From contig JAPLNL010000067.1 of assembly GCA_026692905.1 (NCBI GenBank), positions 1 through 39,716 on the forward strand: DNA of 39,716 nucleotides, in the 5' to 3' direction. This stretch comes from Planctomycetota bacterium. GTDB taxonomy: Bacteria; Planctomycetota; Planctomycetia; Pirellulales; Pirellulaceae. The first letter of the stretch is position 1, and every line of letters begins with the position of its first letter. The position numbers and the translations under genes were made by a program. The notes below the pieces were generated by a model. That model had not been told where the DNA came from and made no database searches. It saw only the letters and a list, made by a program, of their open reading frames with translations. This document shows positions 18,338 through 26,725 of this stretch, one piece after another.

Positions 18338-19435
18338 ATGATCGTTGGAATCCCGAAAGAGGTCAAGCAAGATGAATATCGAGTTGCGATTTTGCCGGTG
18401 GGTGTCGAAGAATTGGTCTCTCGCGGACATAAAGTGCTCGTCCAAGTCAACGCGGGAATTGGTTCGGGTTTGGCAGACCACGATTATCTTCAAGCCGGCG
18501 CCGAGCTTTGCGCATCTGGCGAAGACATTTTCAAAAGAGCGGATTTGATCGTTAAAGTCAAAGAGCCGATGCCTTCGGAATGGCCGCTGATTCGCCCTGG
18601 CCAGGCTCTTTTTACCTACTTTCACTTTGCTGCAGATCAAAAATTGACAGAGGCCATGCTCAACTCTGGTTCGAGTTGCTTGGCGTACGAAACCCTTCGG
18701 GACAGCCAAGGGCGTTTGCCACTCCTGACACCGATGAGCGAAGTCGCTGGTCGCATGAGTGTTCAGGAGGGAGCCAAGTATCTTGAAAAACCTCAAATGG
18801 GACGTGGGATTTTGTTGGGTGGGGTCCCTGGTGTTGCTCCTGCGCACATCACCATTCTTGGCGGAGGGGTCGTGGGAGCCAACGCAGCTCGAATCGCAGC
18901 CGGCTTCCAAGCGGACGTCGCGATTTTGGATGTCAACTTGGACCGCCTTCGCTATCTCGACGATGTCATGCCGCCGAACGTGAACGCACTCTTTAGCGAT
19001 AGACATACCATTCGCGAGCAGCTTCGACGCGCCGACTTGGTGATTGGATCCGTCTTGATTCCAGGTGCACGAGCACCGTACCTAGTCAAGGCGGAGGACC
19101 TCAAACTCATGAAGCCGGGCAGCGTGATCATCGACGTCGCGATCGATCAAGGCGGATGCGTTGAAACGAGCCGACCCACCACGCACCGTGAACCGACTTA
19201 TGTTGTCGACGACGTTGTCCACTATTGCGTAACGAACATGCCAGGGGCTGTAGGCAGAACCAGTACTTTTGCGCTGTGCAACGTCACGCTGCCATGGATC
19301 GTCCAACTCGCCGAAGACGGCGTGGACAAGTGCATCGTGAATTCCAAGGCCTTGAGAGACTCGCTCAACATCCACAAGGGAACGGTAACCAACCAAGCCG
19401 TCGCCCGCACATTTGGTTTAGAGTTCGTTGCGTAG
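18338..19435 (+). CDS. ald: Alanine dehydrogenase
   Basis: From ATG 18338 the product is MIVGIPKEVKQDEYRVA..., 365 residues, the usual length of NAD-dependent L-alanine dehydrogenase. The enzyme interconverts L-alanine and pyruvate plus ammonia, in the cytosol. Substrate-site residues of the family are visible in LIVKVKEPMPSEW (lysine) and LFTYFHFAAD (histidine). The NAD-binding loop is ITILGGGVVGANAARIAAG, and VIIDVAIDQGGCVETSRPTTH is the other signature. A TTG further upstream (18323) would add five residues that the family does not need. A near-perfect hairpin follows 15 bp after the stop. There is no partner gene. Confidence 0.95.
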   Translation: MIVGIPKEVKQDEYRVAILPVGVEELVSRGHKVLVQVNAGIGSGLADHDYLQAGAELCASGEDIFKRADLIVKVKEPMPSEWPLIRPGQALFTYFHFAADQKLTEAMLNSGSSCLAYETLRDSQGRLPLLTPMSEVAGRMSVQEGAKYLEKPQMGRGILLGGVPGVAPAHITILGGGVVGANAARIAAGFQADVAILDVNLDRLRYLDDVMPPNVNALFSDRHTIREQLRRADLVIGSVLIPGARAPYLVKAEDLKLMKPGSVIIDVAIDQGGCVETSRPTTHREPTYVVDDVVHYCVTNMPGAVGRTSTFALCNVTLPWIVQLAEDGVDKCIVNSKALRDSLNIHKGTVTNQAVARTFGLEFVA

Positions 19436-19450
19436 CGAGTATCGATATCA

Positions 19451-19486
19451 ATTCGAATAGCAAGCGAGGAGCCCCGCTGTTCGAAT
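19451..19486 (+). terminator. Hairpin after ald (possible terminator)
   Basis: ATTCGAATAGC (19451-19461) pairs with GCTGTTCGAAT (19476-19486) with one G-U pair, around a 14-base loop, starting 15 bp after the ald stop. There is no downstream T-run. The following TTGGCCGAAAGAAACGAAA resembles TTGGCCGAAAAAAACGAAA after the MFS gene (near 11042). Confidence 0.5.
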
Positions 19487-19693
19487 TGGCCGAAAGAAAC
19501 GAAAAGAGTCGAAAAAGAAATGCACGAAATAGTTGCTTAAAGTATCGGCCAAAACAAATTAGGCTGTGACGATTACTTACAGGCAACCAAGCGAATGCGA
19601 TTCGGCATTCCATTTTTTACTTTCTTCCGCTCTTTTCGGCTAAAAAACGGAGTTGAAAGGGACAAAAAACAACAATTAGAAAAGAGTCAGACG

Positions 19694-20521
19694 ATGCAAG
19701 GTCCTCTCACCCAAGCACAGATCGATCAGTTTTCACAAGATGGCTATCTCGTCATTCGGCGTTTGTTGGACGAGCAAGAGACAGCACTCACTCTCAAAGC
19801 GGCTCGGCAAGACGAAGCGATCCGCGTCAATGCCATGTCGGTTATCGACACGAAAGGGCGCGTGACCAACCTTTCCCTTTGGAATCATCCCGGCGATGAT
19901 ATCTACGGAGCGATTTGCCGAAGCCGTCGCGTCGTCGATTCCATGGAGCAGCTTCTGGGCGACGAAGTCTATCACTACCATTCCAAGCTTAGCGCTAAAG
20001 AACCCAAGGTTGGCGGGGCATGGGAATGGCATCAAGATTACGGCTATTGGTATCAAAACGGCTGTCTCTTTCCTGATCTCGCGAGCGTCTTCATCGCGCT
20101 CGATCCCGCGACGCGAGAAAACGGTTGTTTGCAACTGCTGCGTGGCTCACACCGCATGGGGCGTGTGGAACACGGTCGCTTCGGTTCGCAAACGGGAGCC
20201 GATCCGGAACGCGTCGAGGCAGCAATGCAACGAATGGAACGAGTCTATTGCGAAATGGCGCCTGGCGATGCAGTCTTTTTTCATGGCAACACACTGCATA
20301 GCTCGGACGCAAATCTGAGCGACAAACCGCGTTGGGGATTGATTTGCTGCTACAACACTCGCAACAACAATCCGTACAAGGACTCTCACCATCCAAGTTA
20401 CACGCCGCTGATCAAGCTGGACAATACCGCGATCAAAGCCATGGGGGCTCAAGGTAGCGAAACCAACAAATCGTTCCTGGAAGCCAAACGTGATCGAACT
20501 CAAGGCGCAACTCAGGAATAA
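19694..20521 (+). CDS. Phytanoyl-CoA dioxygenase (PhyH) family protein
   Basis: The likely start is ATG 19694 ([25 protein letters not shown]), giving 275 residues. The frame is open upstream to 19595 but the added residues do not look conserved. The DGYLVI opening is the typical PhyH N-terminus. The Fe(II) site is visible as H113-x-D115 ([12 protein letters not shown]) and H202 ([15 protein letters not shown]), and [13 protein letters not shown] supplies the 2-oxoglutarate-binding arginine. Family members hydroxylate small metabolites or lipid-derived acids using oxygen and 2-oxoglutarate. The substrate is unknown. The stop is followed by a family B repeat and then by a Gfo/Idh gene. Confidence 0.9.
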   Translation: MQGPLTQAQIDQFSQDGYLVIRRLLDEQETALTLKAARQDEAIRVNAMSVIDTKGRVTNLSLWNHPGDDIYGAICRSRRVVDSMEQLLGDEVYHYHSKLSAKEPKVGGAWEWHQDYGYWYQNGCLFPDLASVFIALDPATRENGCLQLLRGSHRMGRVEHGRFGSQTGADPERVEAAMQRMERVYCEMAPGDAVFFHGNTLHSSDANLSDKPRWGLICCYNTRNNNPYKDSHHPSYTPLIKLDNTAIKAMGAQGSETNKSFLEAKRDRTQGATQE

Positions 20522-20575
20522 GTGCATCGCCATGTGTCAGCAATGCTTTTTCCGTTGCTGAAAACAGGTTTTTGT

Positions 20576-20644
20576 GTAGCGAAAGTCGTCAAGACTTTCG
20601 GCTGCATCGCCTAAACAACCGAAACTCTTGACGAGTTTCGCTAC
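20576..20644. repeat. Family B REP-pair element, copy 2 (reversed orientation)
   Basis: The half-sites are swapped relative to copies 1 and 3: the G-type half (GAAAGTC/GACTTTC around GTCAA) is on the left and the C-type half (GAAACTC/GAGTTTC around TTGAC) on the right. Ends are GTAGC and GCTAC. Each half forms its own perfect hairpin. Confidence 0.9.
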
Positions 20645-20780
20645 AAAATGCTTCACACAGCGTTACCTAAAAGGGGCGAGGGTAGCAGGTCAAAAAGATG
20701 TAGGTAACGACACCGCTATTTGGTTCATTCACCACAAAAACTTGCTTATTCCCCAACAGAGATAGCCAGAAGAAACCACC

Positions 20781-21905
20781 GTGCCCTACCAAGTTGACTA
20801 TCTACCGAAGATGCCTCGCGATAAATCGATCGGCATTGGCTGTATCGGTTCGGGCTTTATCATGGCTGACTGCCATCTGGTCGCTTACCGCAACGCAGGC
20901 TTCCATCCTGTTGCCATTGCAGCTCGCAATATCGAGCGAACACGTGAAGTTGCGGCAAGGCATGGCATCGAGAACGCTTATGCCGACTATCGTGAAATGC
21001 TGGACAACTCAAACGTCGAGATCGTGGATATCGCAGTGCCACCCGACATTCAATTGGAGGTCATCCGTGAAATCGCTAGTCGTCCCAATCGTATCCGAGG
21101 CATTCTTGCGCAGAAGCCGCTCGGAGTAAACTACGCACAAGCGTTGGAGATTGTCGAACTTTGCGAACGGGCCGGCCTCAAACTCGCTGTCAATCAAAAC
21201 ATGCGGTACGATCAGTCCGTGCGAGGACTCAAGAGTTTGCTCAACCAGAATGCGTTCGGCAAGCCGGTCTTGGCAACCATCGATATGCGCGCCATTCCAC
21301 ATTGGATGCCTTGGCAAGAGCGTCAAGGTTGGGTGACCATGCGTATCATGAGCATTCACCATCTCGATACGTTCCGCTATTGGTTTGGCGATCCCGTACG
21401 GGTTTTCGCAAGTATCAGAACGGACCCACGAACCGAGCAACGCTTTGAACATCGAGATGGAATTTGCCTCTATATCTTAGAATATGAGGATGGTTTTCGA
21501 GCCGCAGCTTGGGATGACGTTTGGGCTGGACCGGCACTGGAAGGTGCCGCCGCGGACTCCTACATTCGATGGCGTGTCGAGGGGACTGAGGGAATGGCAA
21601 AGGGAACCATCGGCTGGCCAGAGTATCCCAAGCCGACTCCCAGTACACTTGATTACACCACCATAAAGCAAGGACCAATTTGGCAGCAGCCAAGATGGTC
21701 CGAAGTTTGGTTCCCTGACGCTTTTGTCGGCACGATGGCTCAATTGCTTTGTGCTCTGGAAGACGGAACAGAGCCAGAAATAAGTGGCCGAGACAATTTA
21801 AAAACGATGGCACTCGTCGACGCCGCTTATCGATCCGCCCAAGAGCATCGGGCCGTTTCCATGGACGAAATTTCAAAAGATTCCGCGCTGGTGTCCCGCC
21901 TTTAA
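20781..21905 (+). CDS. Cytosolic Gfo/Idh/MocA family oxidoreductase
   Basis: The gene starts at GTG 20781 and encodes 374 residues without a signal peptide. The Rossmann segment [21 protein letters not shown] carries GxGxxx-type glycines. The EKP-position motif reads [18 protein letters not shown]. The helix region [18 protein letters not shown] carries the conserved histidine-aspartate pair. The product is a probable NAD(P)-dependent sugar or polyol dehydrogenase of unknown substrate. It is the third Gfo/Idh protein in the window and follows a PhyH-type gene in the same direction, a pairing seen in planctomycete catabolic clusters, though 259 bp and a repeat lie between. Confidence 0.88.
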   Translation: MPYQVDYLPKMPRDKSIGIGCIGSGFIMADCHLVAYRNAGFHPVAIAARNIERTREVAARHGIENAYADYREMLDNSNVEIVDIAVPPDIQLEVIREIASRPNRIRGILAQKPLGVNYAQALEIVELCERAGLKLAVNQNMRYDQSVRGLKSLLNQNAFGKPVLATIDMRAIPHWMPWQERQGWVTMRIMSIHHLDTFRYWFGDPVRVFASIRTDPRTEQRFEHRDGICLYILEYEDGFRAAAWDDVWAGPALEGAAADSYIRWRVEGTEGMAKGTIGWPEYPKPTPSTLDYTTIKQGPIWQQPRWSEVWFPDAFVGTMAQLLCALEDGTEPEISGRDNLKTMALVDAAYRSAQEHRAVSMDEISKDSALVSRL

Positions 21906-21948
21906 GCGGCTTCAAATGGTTTCTTTTGCCCTGAATCCCTAACCCTAT

Positions 21949-22007
21949 GGGAGAGCGAGGCTCCTGCCGAGCTGGCGACGATATGGCTCGGCGGGGGCCT
22001 CGCCCCA
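21949..22007. repeat. Family A repeat, copy 4
   Basis: This is a palindrome in the same GGGAGAGCGAGGCTCC form, with a diverged right arm (CGGCGGGGGCCTCGCCCCACC). It is next to the longer copy 5. Confidence 0.8.
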
Positions 22008-22141
22008 CCGCTGTATACATCTTTGCAAAGGCAATTCCATTGAAAACCTTAGGGAGAGCGAGGCTCCTGCCGAGCCAACGGTGCAAAGGTTCGGCAGGAG
22101 CCTCACCCTCCCGAGCAATGAATGACTTAGGTAAACTCGTT
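22006..22141. repeat. Family A repeat, copy 5 (other arm of the long inverted pair)
   Basis: This is the reverse complement of positions 1-142 with about three mismatches. It contains the palindrome at 22052-22112. After it, GGAAACATGTTTACAGCGGTG and another partial right arm (CCTCGCCCTCCC, near 22162-22173) extend the homology. The whole 21906-22331 intergenic stretch is otherwise free of genes. Confidence 0.9.
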
Positions 22142-22331
22142 GGAAACATGTTTACAGCGGTGGCCTCGCCCTCCCGAGCAACAAATTGGAAAGTAAAAGC
22201 CCCCTTCTACTCGTTTACAGCGGCCACGGACCTAATCCGCATTTGACAAGGGGCAATTCCGATGCAAAGATCAGAAGTCCTGCGACTCCCCACCGAAAAC
22301 CTCCTGCCCTAATTCATCGGAATTCTAATCG

Positions 22332-23669
22332 ATGTTCACAATCGAAGGCCGATCTCGAAATCGCTTTTGCGATGGTATTGCTCGTCGTGATTTTTTGAAG
22401 ATTGGTTCGCTTGGTATCGGCGGACTGTCGATGTCGCAATTGTTGCGAGCCGAGGCCGCCAACAAGACGGGCAGCTCCAATAAATCGGTGATCATGGTCT
22501 ATCTGCCTGGCGGCCCGCCGCATCAGGACATGGTGGATCTCAAAATGGATGCGCCTCGCGAGATCCGAGGTGAGTTCCAGCCGATCGCCACCAATGTACC
22601 TGGTATCCAGATTTGCGAACATCTTCCTCGGCTTGCCAAGTTAGCGGACAAATTGGCGATCATTCGATCGATCGTCGGTGCAAAAGATCGGCATGAATCG
22701 TTTCAGTGCATGACCGGGCGACTCAACGAACGCAATCCGCCTGGCGGATGGCCTGAGATGGGTTCCGTCATTTCAAAGCTGCAAGGGACACAAGACCCGA
22801 CATTGGCTTCGTATGTCAACTTGTCACCCAAGATGCGGCATACACCCTACAACTACGGTCGTGCCAGTTTTCTAGGCCATGCACACACACCCTTTAATCC
22901 ATCAGGTGCGATCAAGGATGATATGGTGCTGGGCAGCATTACGCCTCAACGTCTCGCCGATCGCAAGTCGTTGTTGACGAGTATCGATCGGTTTCGACGT
23001 GGGCTCGATGCGAATGGAGCCATGGAAGGGTTTGATTCATTCCAAGAGCGTGCGTTCGAAATTCTGACTTCGAGTCGGATGCTGGATGCGTTGGACGTTT
23101 CCAAAGAAGAACCGAAATTGCGTGAACGCTATGGCAAGGGAACAGACAAAGAACAGGGTGACGCGGCCCCAAGGTTGAACGAGCAGTTCTTGCTTGCACG
23201 CCGACTCGTACAAGCGGGCGTTCGAGTGGTCACGTTGAGTTACTCCTTCTGGGACTGGCACGGGAAGAACTTCAAGATTGCCAAAGAGAATTTGCCAGAC
23301 TTCGATCAAGCGCTCGGGACTCTCATCGAAGACCTGGATGAGCAGGGTATGCTCGACGATACCACGGTGGTCGCGTGGGGCGAGTTTGGACGGACTCCGA
23401 AAATCAATAAAGACGGCGGACGCGATCACTGGCCGAACGTCTCTTGTGCTTTGCTGGCCGGAGGCGGGATGAAAACGGGTCAGGTCATCGGTGCAACGGA
23501 TAGGATGGGTGGCGAAGCAATCCTTCGGCCCGTAACTTTCCAAGAGGTCATTTCGACTCTCTACCATAACCTTGGTATCAACGCATCAACGACCACGGTC
23601 ATGGATTTGACAGGCCGTCCGCATTACCTCGTCGATGATGGTTATCAGCCCATCCGTGAACTCATATGA
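22332..23669 (+). CDS. DUF1501 domain-containing protein (second)
   Basis: The 445-residue product has a clear twin-arginine signal (GIARRDFLKIGSLGIGGLSMSQLL). DUF1501 landmarks follow: SVIMVYLPGGPPHQDMVDLK, LAIIRSIVGAKDRHE, RLVQAGVRVVTLSYSFWDWHGKN, TVVAWGEFGRTPKINKDGGRDHWP. The histidine/aspartate/glutamate set resembles the metal site of the alkaline-phosphatase fold. This one is shorter than the first DUF1501 protein in the window and is not paired with a DUF1553 gene. Instead its stop codon overlaps the start of an exported nuclease/phosphatase gene (ATGA), so its partner and role may differ. Function is not known. Confidence 0.92.
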   Translation: MFTIEGRSRNRFCDGIARRDFLKIGSLGIGGLSMSQLLRAEAANKTGSSNKSVIMVYLPGGPPHQDMVDLKMDAPREIRGEFQPIATNVPGIQICEHLPRLAKLADKLAIIRSIVGAKDRHESFQCMTGRLNERNPPGGWPEMGSVISKLQGTQDPTLASYVNLSPKMRHTPYNYGRASFLGHAHTPFNPSGAIKDDMVLGSITPQRLADRKSLLTSIDRFRRGLDANGAMEGFDSFQERAFEILTSSRMLDALDVSKEEPKLRERYGKGTDKEQGDAAPRLNEQFLLARRLVQAGVRVVTLSYSFWDWHGKNFKIAKENLPDFDQALGTLIEDLDEQGMLDDTTVVAWGEFGRTPKINKDGGRDHWPNVSCALLAGGGMKTGQVIGATDRMGGEAILRPVTFQEVISTLYHNLGINASTTTVMDLTGRPHYLVDDGYQPIRELI

Positions 23670-24679
23670 TTTTCCAACGTGCCGTAGCACTCGTCGTCGT
23701 TTGTTTCGTAGCCTCAACGTTCGCCAGAGCGGACAAAGCCCCGGATGAACTGACTATCGCCACTTGGAATCTCGAATGGTTCTTCGATGACTTCAAGGAA
23801 AACAATCGAAGCAATGTTGCCAAGGAACAGTCCTCACCCAGTTCCGAGGAGTGGCAATGGAAACTGTACACCGTGGCCGCAGCAATCGCCAAGTTTCAGC
23901 CGACGATTCTAGCCGTTCAAGAGATCGAAGATCGTTCGGTCATGAACGCATTGACCAAAGCGCTCAAAGACAAGCATAGCTTGAACTACCGCGTAGCATT
24001 CATCGAGGGCTATGATTCCGCGACAGAACAGGATGTGGCAATCATTTACCGATCCGGCTTGGTGGAGTTTTCGCGGCGAGAGCAGACGCAAGAGATGTTT
24101 GCTTCGAAGGAGTATTACAACCTCTCCAAGCATATGTTTGCTAAGTTCGAATGGCAAGCCAATGGGAAGACTGAGTCACTCACCGCGCTCGTCCTGCATT
24201 TGCGAGCCACAGCGGATGCAGCCGAACTGCGTCGACAGCAGTCCAAACTGGCGCACGCCTGGATGAGCGCTGGTATCGAAGCGGGAGAGAATCGTGTTAT
24301 TCTTGGCGACCTCAATGTCGAGGAAATGGCAGGTAGCGTTAAGCCAGACGGGGATGGAATATTCGAACTGATGGGCCGGCGAACAGAGAAGACATCGGAC
24401 GATCTTTTCGACTTGTTGGAATTTGCCCCCGAGGGCAAACGTCAAACGCACCTCATTCTCGAAAAGCAATTCGATCGTATCTTGGTTTCAAAATCGATGC
24501 TACCGTTGACGCCTGGGCCTGGGATCAAGTTCAAATCGATTGAGGTCCTTAGTCAGTACAACATTCGTGGCACGGGCGCCGACATGGACCATTGGGACAC
24601 CCGCTACACCAAAGATCGAGCGGAGCGGGACATTAGCGATCATCATCCTGTCATGGCTACGTTCGAGTTCCGAAAGTAG
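23666..24679 (+). CDS. Exported endonuclease/exonuclease/phosphatase family protein
   Basis: The 337-residue product starts with a signal peptide (MIFQRAVALVVVCFVASTFARA). The EEP fold signature is complete: TIATWNLEWFF, ILAVQEIED (metal-binding glutamate), LVLHLRATAD, VILGDLNVEEM (aspartate/asparagine pair), QFDRILVS, and the terminal ISDHHPVMATFEF with the catalytic aspartate-histidine. Family members are Mg-dependent phosphodiesterases acting on DNA, inositol phosphates or sphingomyelin. Here the target is extracytoplasmic and otherwise unknown; phosphate scavenging is plausible. The start overlaps the DUF1501 stop by four bases (ATGA), which indicates translational coupling. Confidence 0.9.
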   Translation: MIFQRAVALVVVCFVASTFARADKAPDELTIATWNLEWFFDDFKENNRSNVAKEQSSPSSEEWQWKLYTVAAAIAKFQPTILAVQEIEDRSVMNALTKALKDKHSLNYRVAFIEGYDSATEQDVAIIYRSGLVEFSRREQTQEMFASKEYYNLSKHMFAKFEWQANGKTESLTALVLHLRATADAAELRRQQSKLAHAWMSAGIEAGENRVILGDLNVEEMAGSVKPDGDGIFELMGRRTEKTSDDLFDLLEFAPEGKRQTHLILEKQFDRILVSKSMLPLTPGPGIKFKSIEVLSQYNIRGTGADMDHWDTRYTKDRAERDISDHHPVMATFEFRK

Positions 24680-24681
24680 CG

Positions 24682-25524
24682 ATGACGAAAAACGAGAATC
24701 GCAACGCAGACAAAACGCGAGCTTCGTGGCAATTGCCAGCGGGTGTTTCGCGTGGGACGTGGGACTACGTTACCGAATCGTCTATCGCCACCGATTACGA
24801 TCGATTTCATGCGGGCCATCCGTTGCTGGAAATGGATCGAAAATGGATTGTCGAACACTTGGGCGAGTCTCCATTGCGAGCTGACGGTACCCCACGCATA
24901 GCGATCGACTTTGGGTGTGGAACGGGTCGCAATTTGGTTCCTTTGGCGGAGCGAGGTTGGCGAGTCGTAGGAGTCGATTTGAGCCTCGATATGCTTCGCG
25001 AGTTCACAAGCAAAGCTCGAGCGGTGCCACAATCGGAAGCGGTAGCAATTCGAGGGAATATGGCGCACATGGAATGCTTGGCAGATGGTTTTGCCGATGC
25101 GGTGTTGTGCATGTATAGTTCGCTCGGCATGGTACAAGGACGCGAGAATCGCAGATCCTTTATGCGGCATGCCAATCGAATTCTTAATGAAAATGGGAAG
25201 TTCTTCGTTCATGTTCACAACCGCGGTTCTTGGCTACGGGATCCAGGCGGAGTGAGTCGTACGTTTTGGGATTGGTTGAGATCCAAGCGTGATTCGAGTT
25301 GGGAGCTAGGCGATAGTGTTTACGCTTATCGCGGTCTTCCGTCTATGTTTTTGCATATCTACTCGGAACGCGAACTGCGAAGCGATTTGAAGAGTAGCGG
25401 CTTGAGGCTAGAGCAATTGGTTCGGCTCAATAGACAATCGAGTGGTGTATTGAAGAGTGGATGGTTTCCACATTTGAGAAGCGGGGGATTCCTCGCGGTT
25501 TGTCGACCGAGTAAATTAGGCTGA
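24682..25524 (+). CDS. Class I SAM-dependent methyltransferase
   Basis: The product has 280 residues. Motif I is AIDFGCGTGRNLVPLAERGW (about residues 73-92), followed by VVGVDLSLDMLREF (acidic residue at the end of strand 2) and ADAVLCMYSSLGMV (motif IV region), placing it in the Methyltransf_11/25 group of small-molecule or lipid-type methyltransferases. It starts two bases after the EEP-family stop, so it is the third gene of that operon. It has no signal peptide, and the substrate cannot be deduced. The association with two exported proteins is probably co-transcription for another reason. Confidence 0.88.
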   Translation: MTKNENRNADKTRASWQLPAGVSRGTWDYVTESSIATDYDRFHAGHPLLEMDRKWIVEHLGESPLRADGTPRIAIDFGCGTGRNLVPLAERGWRVVGVDLSLDMLREFTSKARAVPQSEAVAIRGNMAHMECLADGFADAVLCMYSSLGMVQGRENRRSFMRHANRILNENGKFFVHVHNRGSWLRDPGGVSRTFWDWLRSKRDSSWELGDSVYAYRGLPSMFLHIYSERELRSDLKSSGLRLEQLVRLNRQSSGVLKSGWFPHLRSGGFLAVCRPSKLG

Positions 25525-25551
25525 GCGTCAAAGAAACAAGATGTTTTTCCT

Positions 25552-25606
25552 CCCCTCGCCCCGTTTCGGGGAGAGGGGTCGGGGAGAGGGGTCGGGGGTG
25601 AGGGGT
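25552..25606. repeat. Family E G/C-rich palindrome, left copy
   Basis: CCCCTCGCCCCGTTTCGGGG is followed by two copies of GAGAGGGGTCGGG and a GTGAGGGG end. It is the inverted counterpart of 25698-25740. The pair flanks about 90 bp of A/T-richer sequence with no gene, between the methyltransferase and mntR. Confidence 0.85.
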
Positions 25607-25697
25607 AGAATCGCCAGTCACAAGAACTTTGTCCAGCGATTGGTTCTAGTCTCCAATCCACGGTAATTTAAAATTCATTCATAACATCAGTTCAAAA

Positions 25698-25740
25698 CCC
25701 CTCACCCCAGCCCCTCTCCCTTAAAAAGGGGCGAGGGGAG
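25698..25740. repeat. Family E G/C-rich palindrome, right copy
   Basis: CCCCTCACCCCAGCCCCTCT followed by CCCTTAAAAAGGGGCGAGGGG is the opposite orientation of the left copy, with the same ends. It lies 62 bp before mntR and could influence read-through into it. Confidence 0.85.
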
Positions 25741-25802
25741 CAAACTCATAGGAAGTGGGCAGTGCGTTCCAAGGCAGAGCCCTGGAACGAGAGTAACTTT
25801 TC

Positions 25803-26234
25803 ATGGCAAAGAAACCAGCAAAACTCTTGAATAGCTACAAGAGAACGCGTGAAGACCATACTTCGGAAACGGCGTCGGATTACGCGGAAGCGGTCGAGTT
25901 AATCTCGCAACAAAAAGGGGAATGCCGTCTTCGCGATCTGGCTGAGTTGTTTCAAATCAGCAATGCTTCCGCCCATCGTGCCATTGGACGACTCAAACGA
26001 ATCGGCTTGATGGAGTCGGAGCCTTACGGGCCAATTCGATTGACGAAAAAAGGGCGTGTCCTTGCCAATCGAAGCCAGGGGATGCACCAATTGGTTGTCG
26101 ATTTTCTGGTTGCGATCGGTGTGCCTCGGGCCAGTGCCGAGATCGATGCAGAAGGTCTCGAACATCACATTGGCGAAGACACCGAGCGAGCCTTCCGAGC
26201 GTTTTTATCCGTGGGTCACTCTTGCCGAGAGTGA
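25803..26234 (+). CDS. mntR: MntR/DtxR-type metal-responsive transcriptional regulator
   Basis: The product has 143 residues. A winged helix-turn-helix occupies about residues 22-85: ASDYAEAVELISQQKGECRLRDLAELFQISNASAHRAIGRLKRIGLM. The dimerisation/metal-binding half follows (GMHQLVVDFLVAIGVPRASAEIDAEGLEHHIGEDTERAF), where the D-A-E-G-x-E-H-H pattern is typical of the DtxR-family metal site. The N-terminal extension (AKKPAKLLNSYKRTREDH) and size fit the proteobacterial-type MntR, a repressor that senses Mn(II). There is no SH3-like third domain. No manganese transporter gene is adjacent, so its targets lie outside the window. Confidence 0.88.
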   Translation: MAKKPAKLLNSYKRTREDHTSETASDYAEAVELISQQKGECRLRDLAELFQISNASAHRAIGRLKRIGLMESEPYGPIRLTKKGRVLANRSQGMHQLVVDFLVAIGVPRASAEIDAEGLEHHIGEDTERAFRAFLSVGHSCRE

Positions 26235-26260
26235 TCTTTGCTGCAATTAGGCAATCGGCA

Positions 26261-26410
26261 GCATGAAAACTTGAGCACGACGCGCAAGCTAGTGAATTAA
26301 CAGCGAATTCGCATGAAAACTTGAGCACGACGCGCAAGCTAGTGAATTAACAGCGACTTCGCATGAAAACTTTAGCACGACGCGCAAGCTAGTGAATTAA
26401 CAGCGAATTC
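26261..26410. repeat. Family C tandem array, three exact 50-bp units
   Basis: Three 50-bp units (26261-26310, 26311-26360, 26361-26410) each begin GCATGAAAACTTGAGCACGA, contain CGCGCAAGCTAGTGAATTA and end CAGCGAATTC. Only two single-base differences are visible among them. The central core is shared with the 37-bp-period array at 9238-9458, while the flanks are unrelated. Confidence 0.95.
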
Positions 26411-26443
26411 GTTTGCTTGCAAGTTTTGAAGTTGCGCAAATTA

Positions 26444-26668
26444 GGCCGGTAAGGCCGACACATCCGTGGCCGATAGGCCACGGTGCGAAGACCAATTGAG
26501 AGACAAGCCCCGAAGGGCAACGCTGTAGAGCATTTCAGGACGGCTGGGGCTTGCCCCTCCGTCCGCAGCTTTGGTGTCCTAAATTCACGCAGCCCGAGGT
26601 GTCTTTTTCATCATGCGGCCCATTAGAACACCAAAGCGGTGTCCGGTCGGGACAAGCCCAAGCCGGAC
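26444..26668. repeat. Chain of hairpins between convergent mntR and the pseudophosphatase gene
   Basis: Five successive inverted repeats can be traced: GGCC/GGCC (26444-26456); CCGTGGCC/GGCCACGG around GATA (26464-26483); GGACGG/CCGTCC with GGGG/CCCC inside (26538-26564); CTTTGGTGTCCTAA/TTAGAACACCAAAG with one mismatch (26569-26636); and GTCCGG/CCGGAC with GGG/CCC inside (26641-26668). No open reading frame of note is present. The region ends shortly before the phosphatase gene's stop at 26726. Confidence 0.75.
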
Positions 26669-26725
26669 ATAACGACAAATATCAAAGGTCAATGTCGGCA
26701 AAAGTGACTCGCCATCGCGAAACGA

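Noticed and set aside
21415-22149. Reverse-strand open frame of 244 codons over the Gfo/Idh gene and repeat region
   Set aside because: It is antisense to a well-supported oxidoreductase and its start lies in family A repeat sequence.
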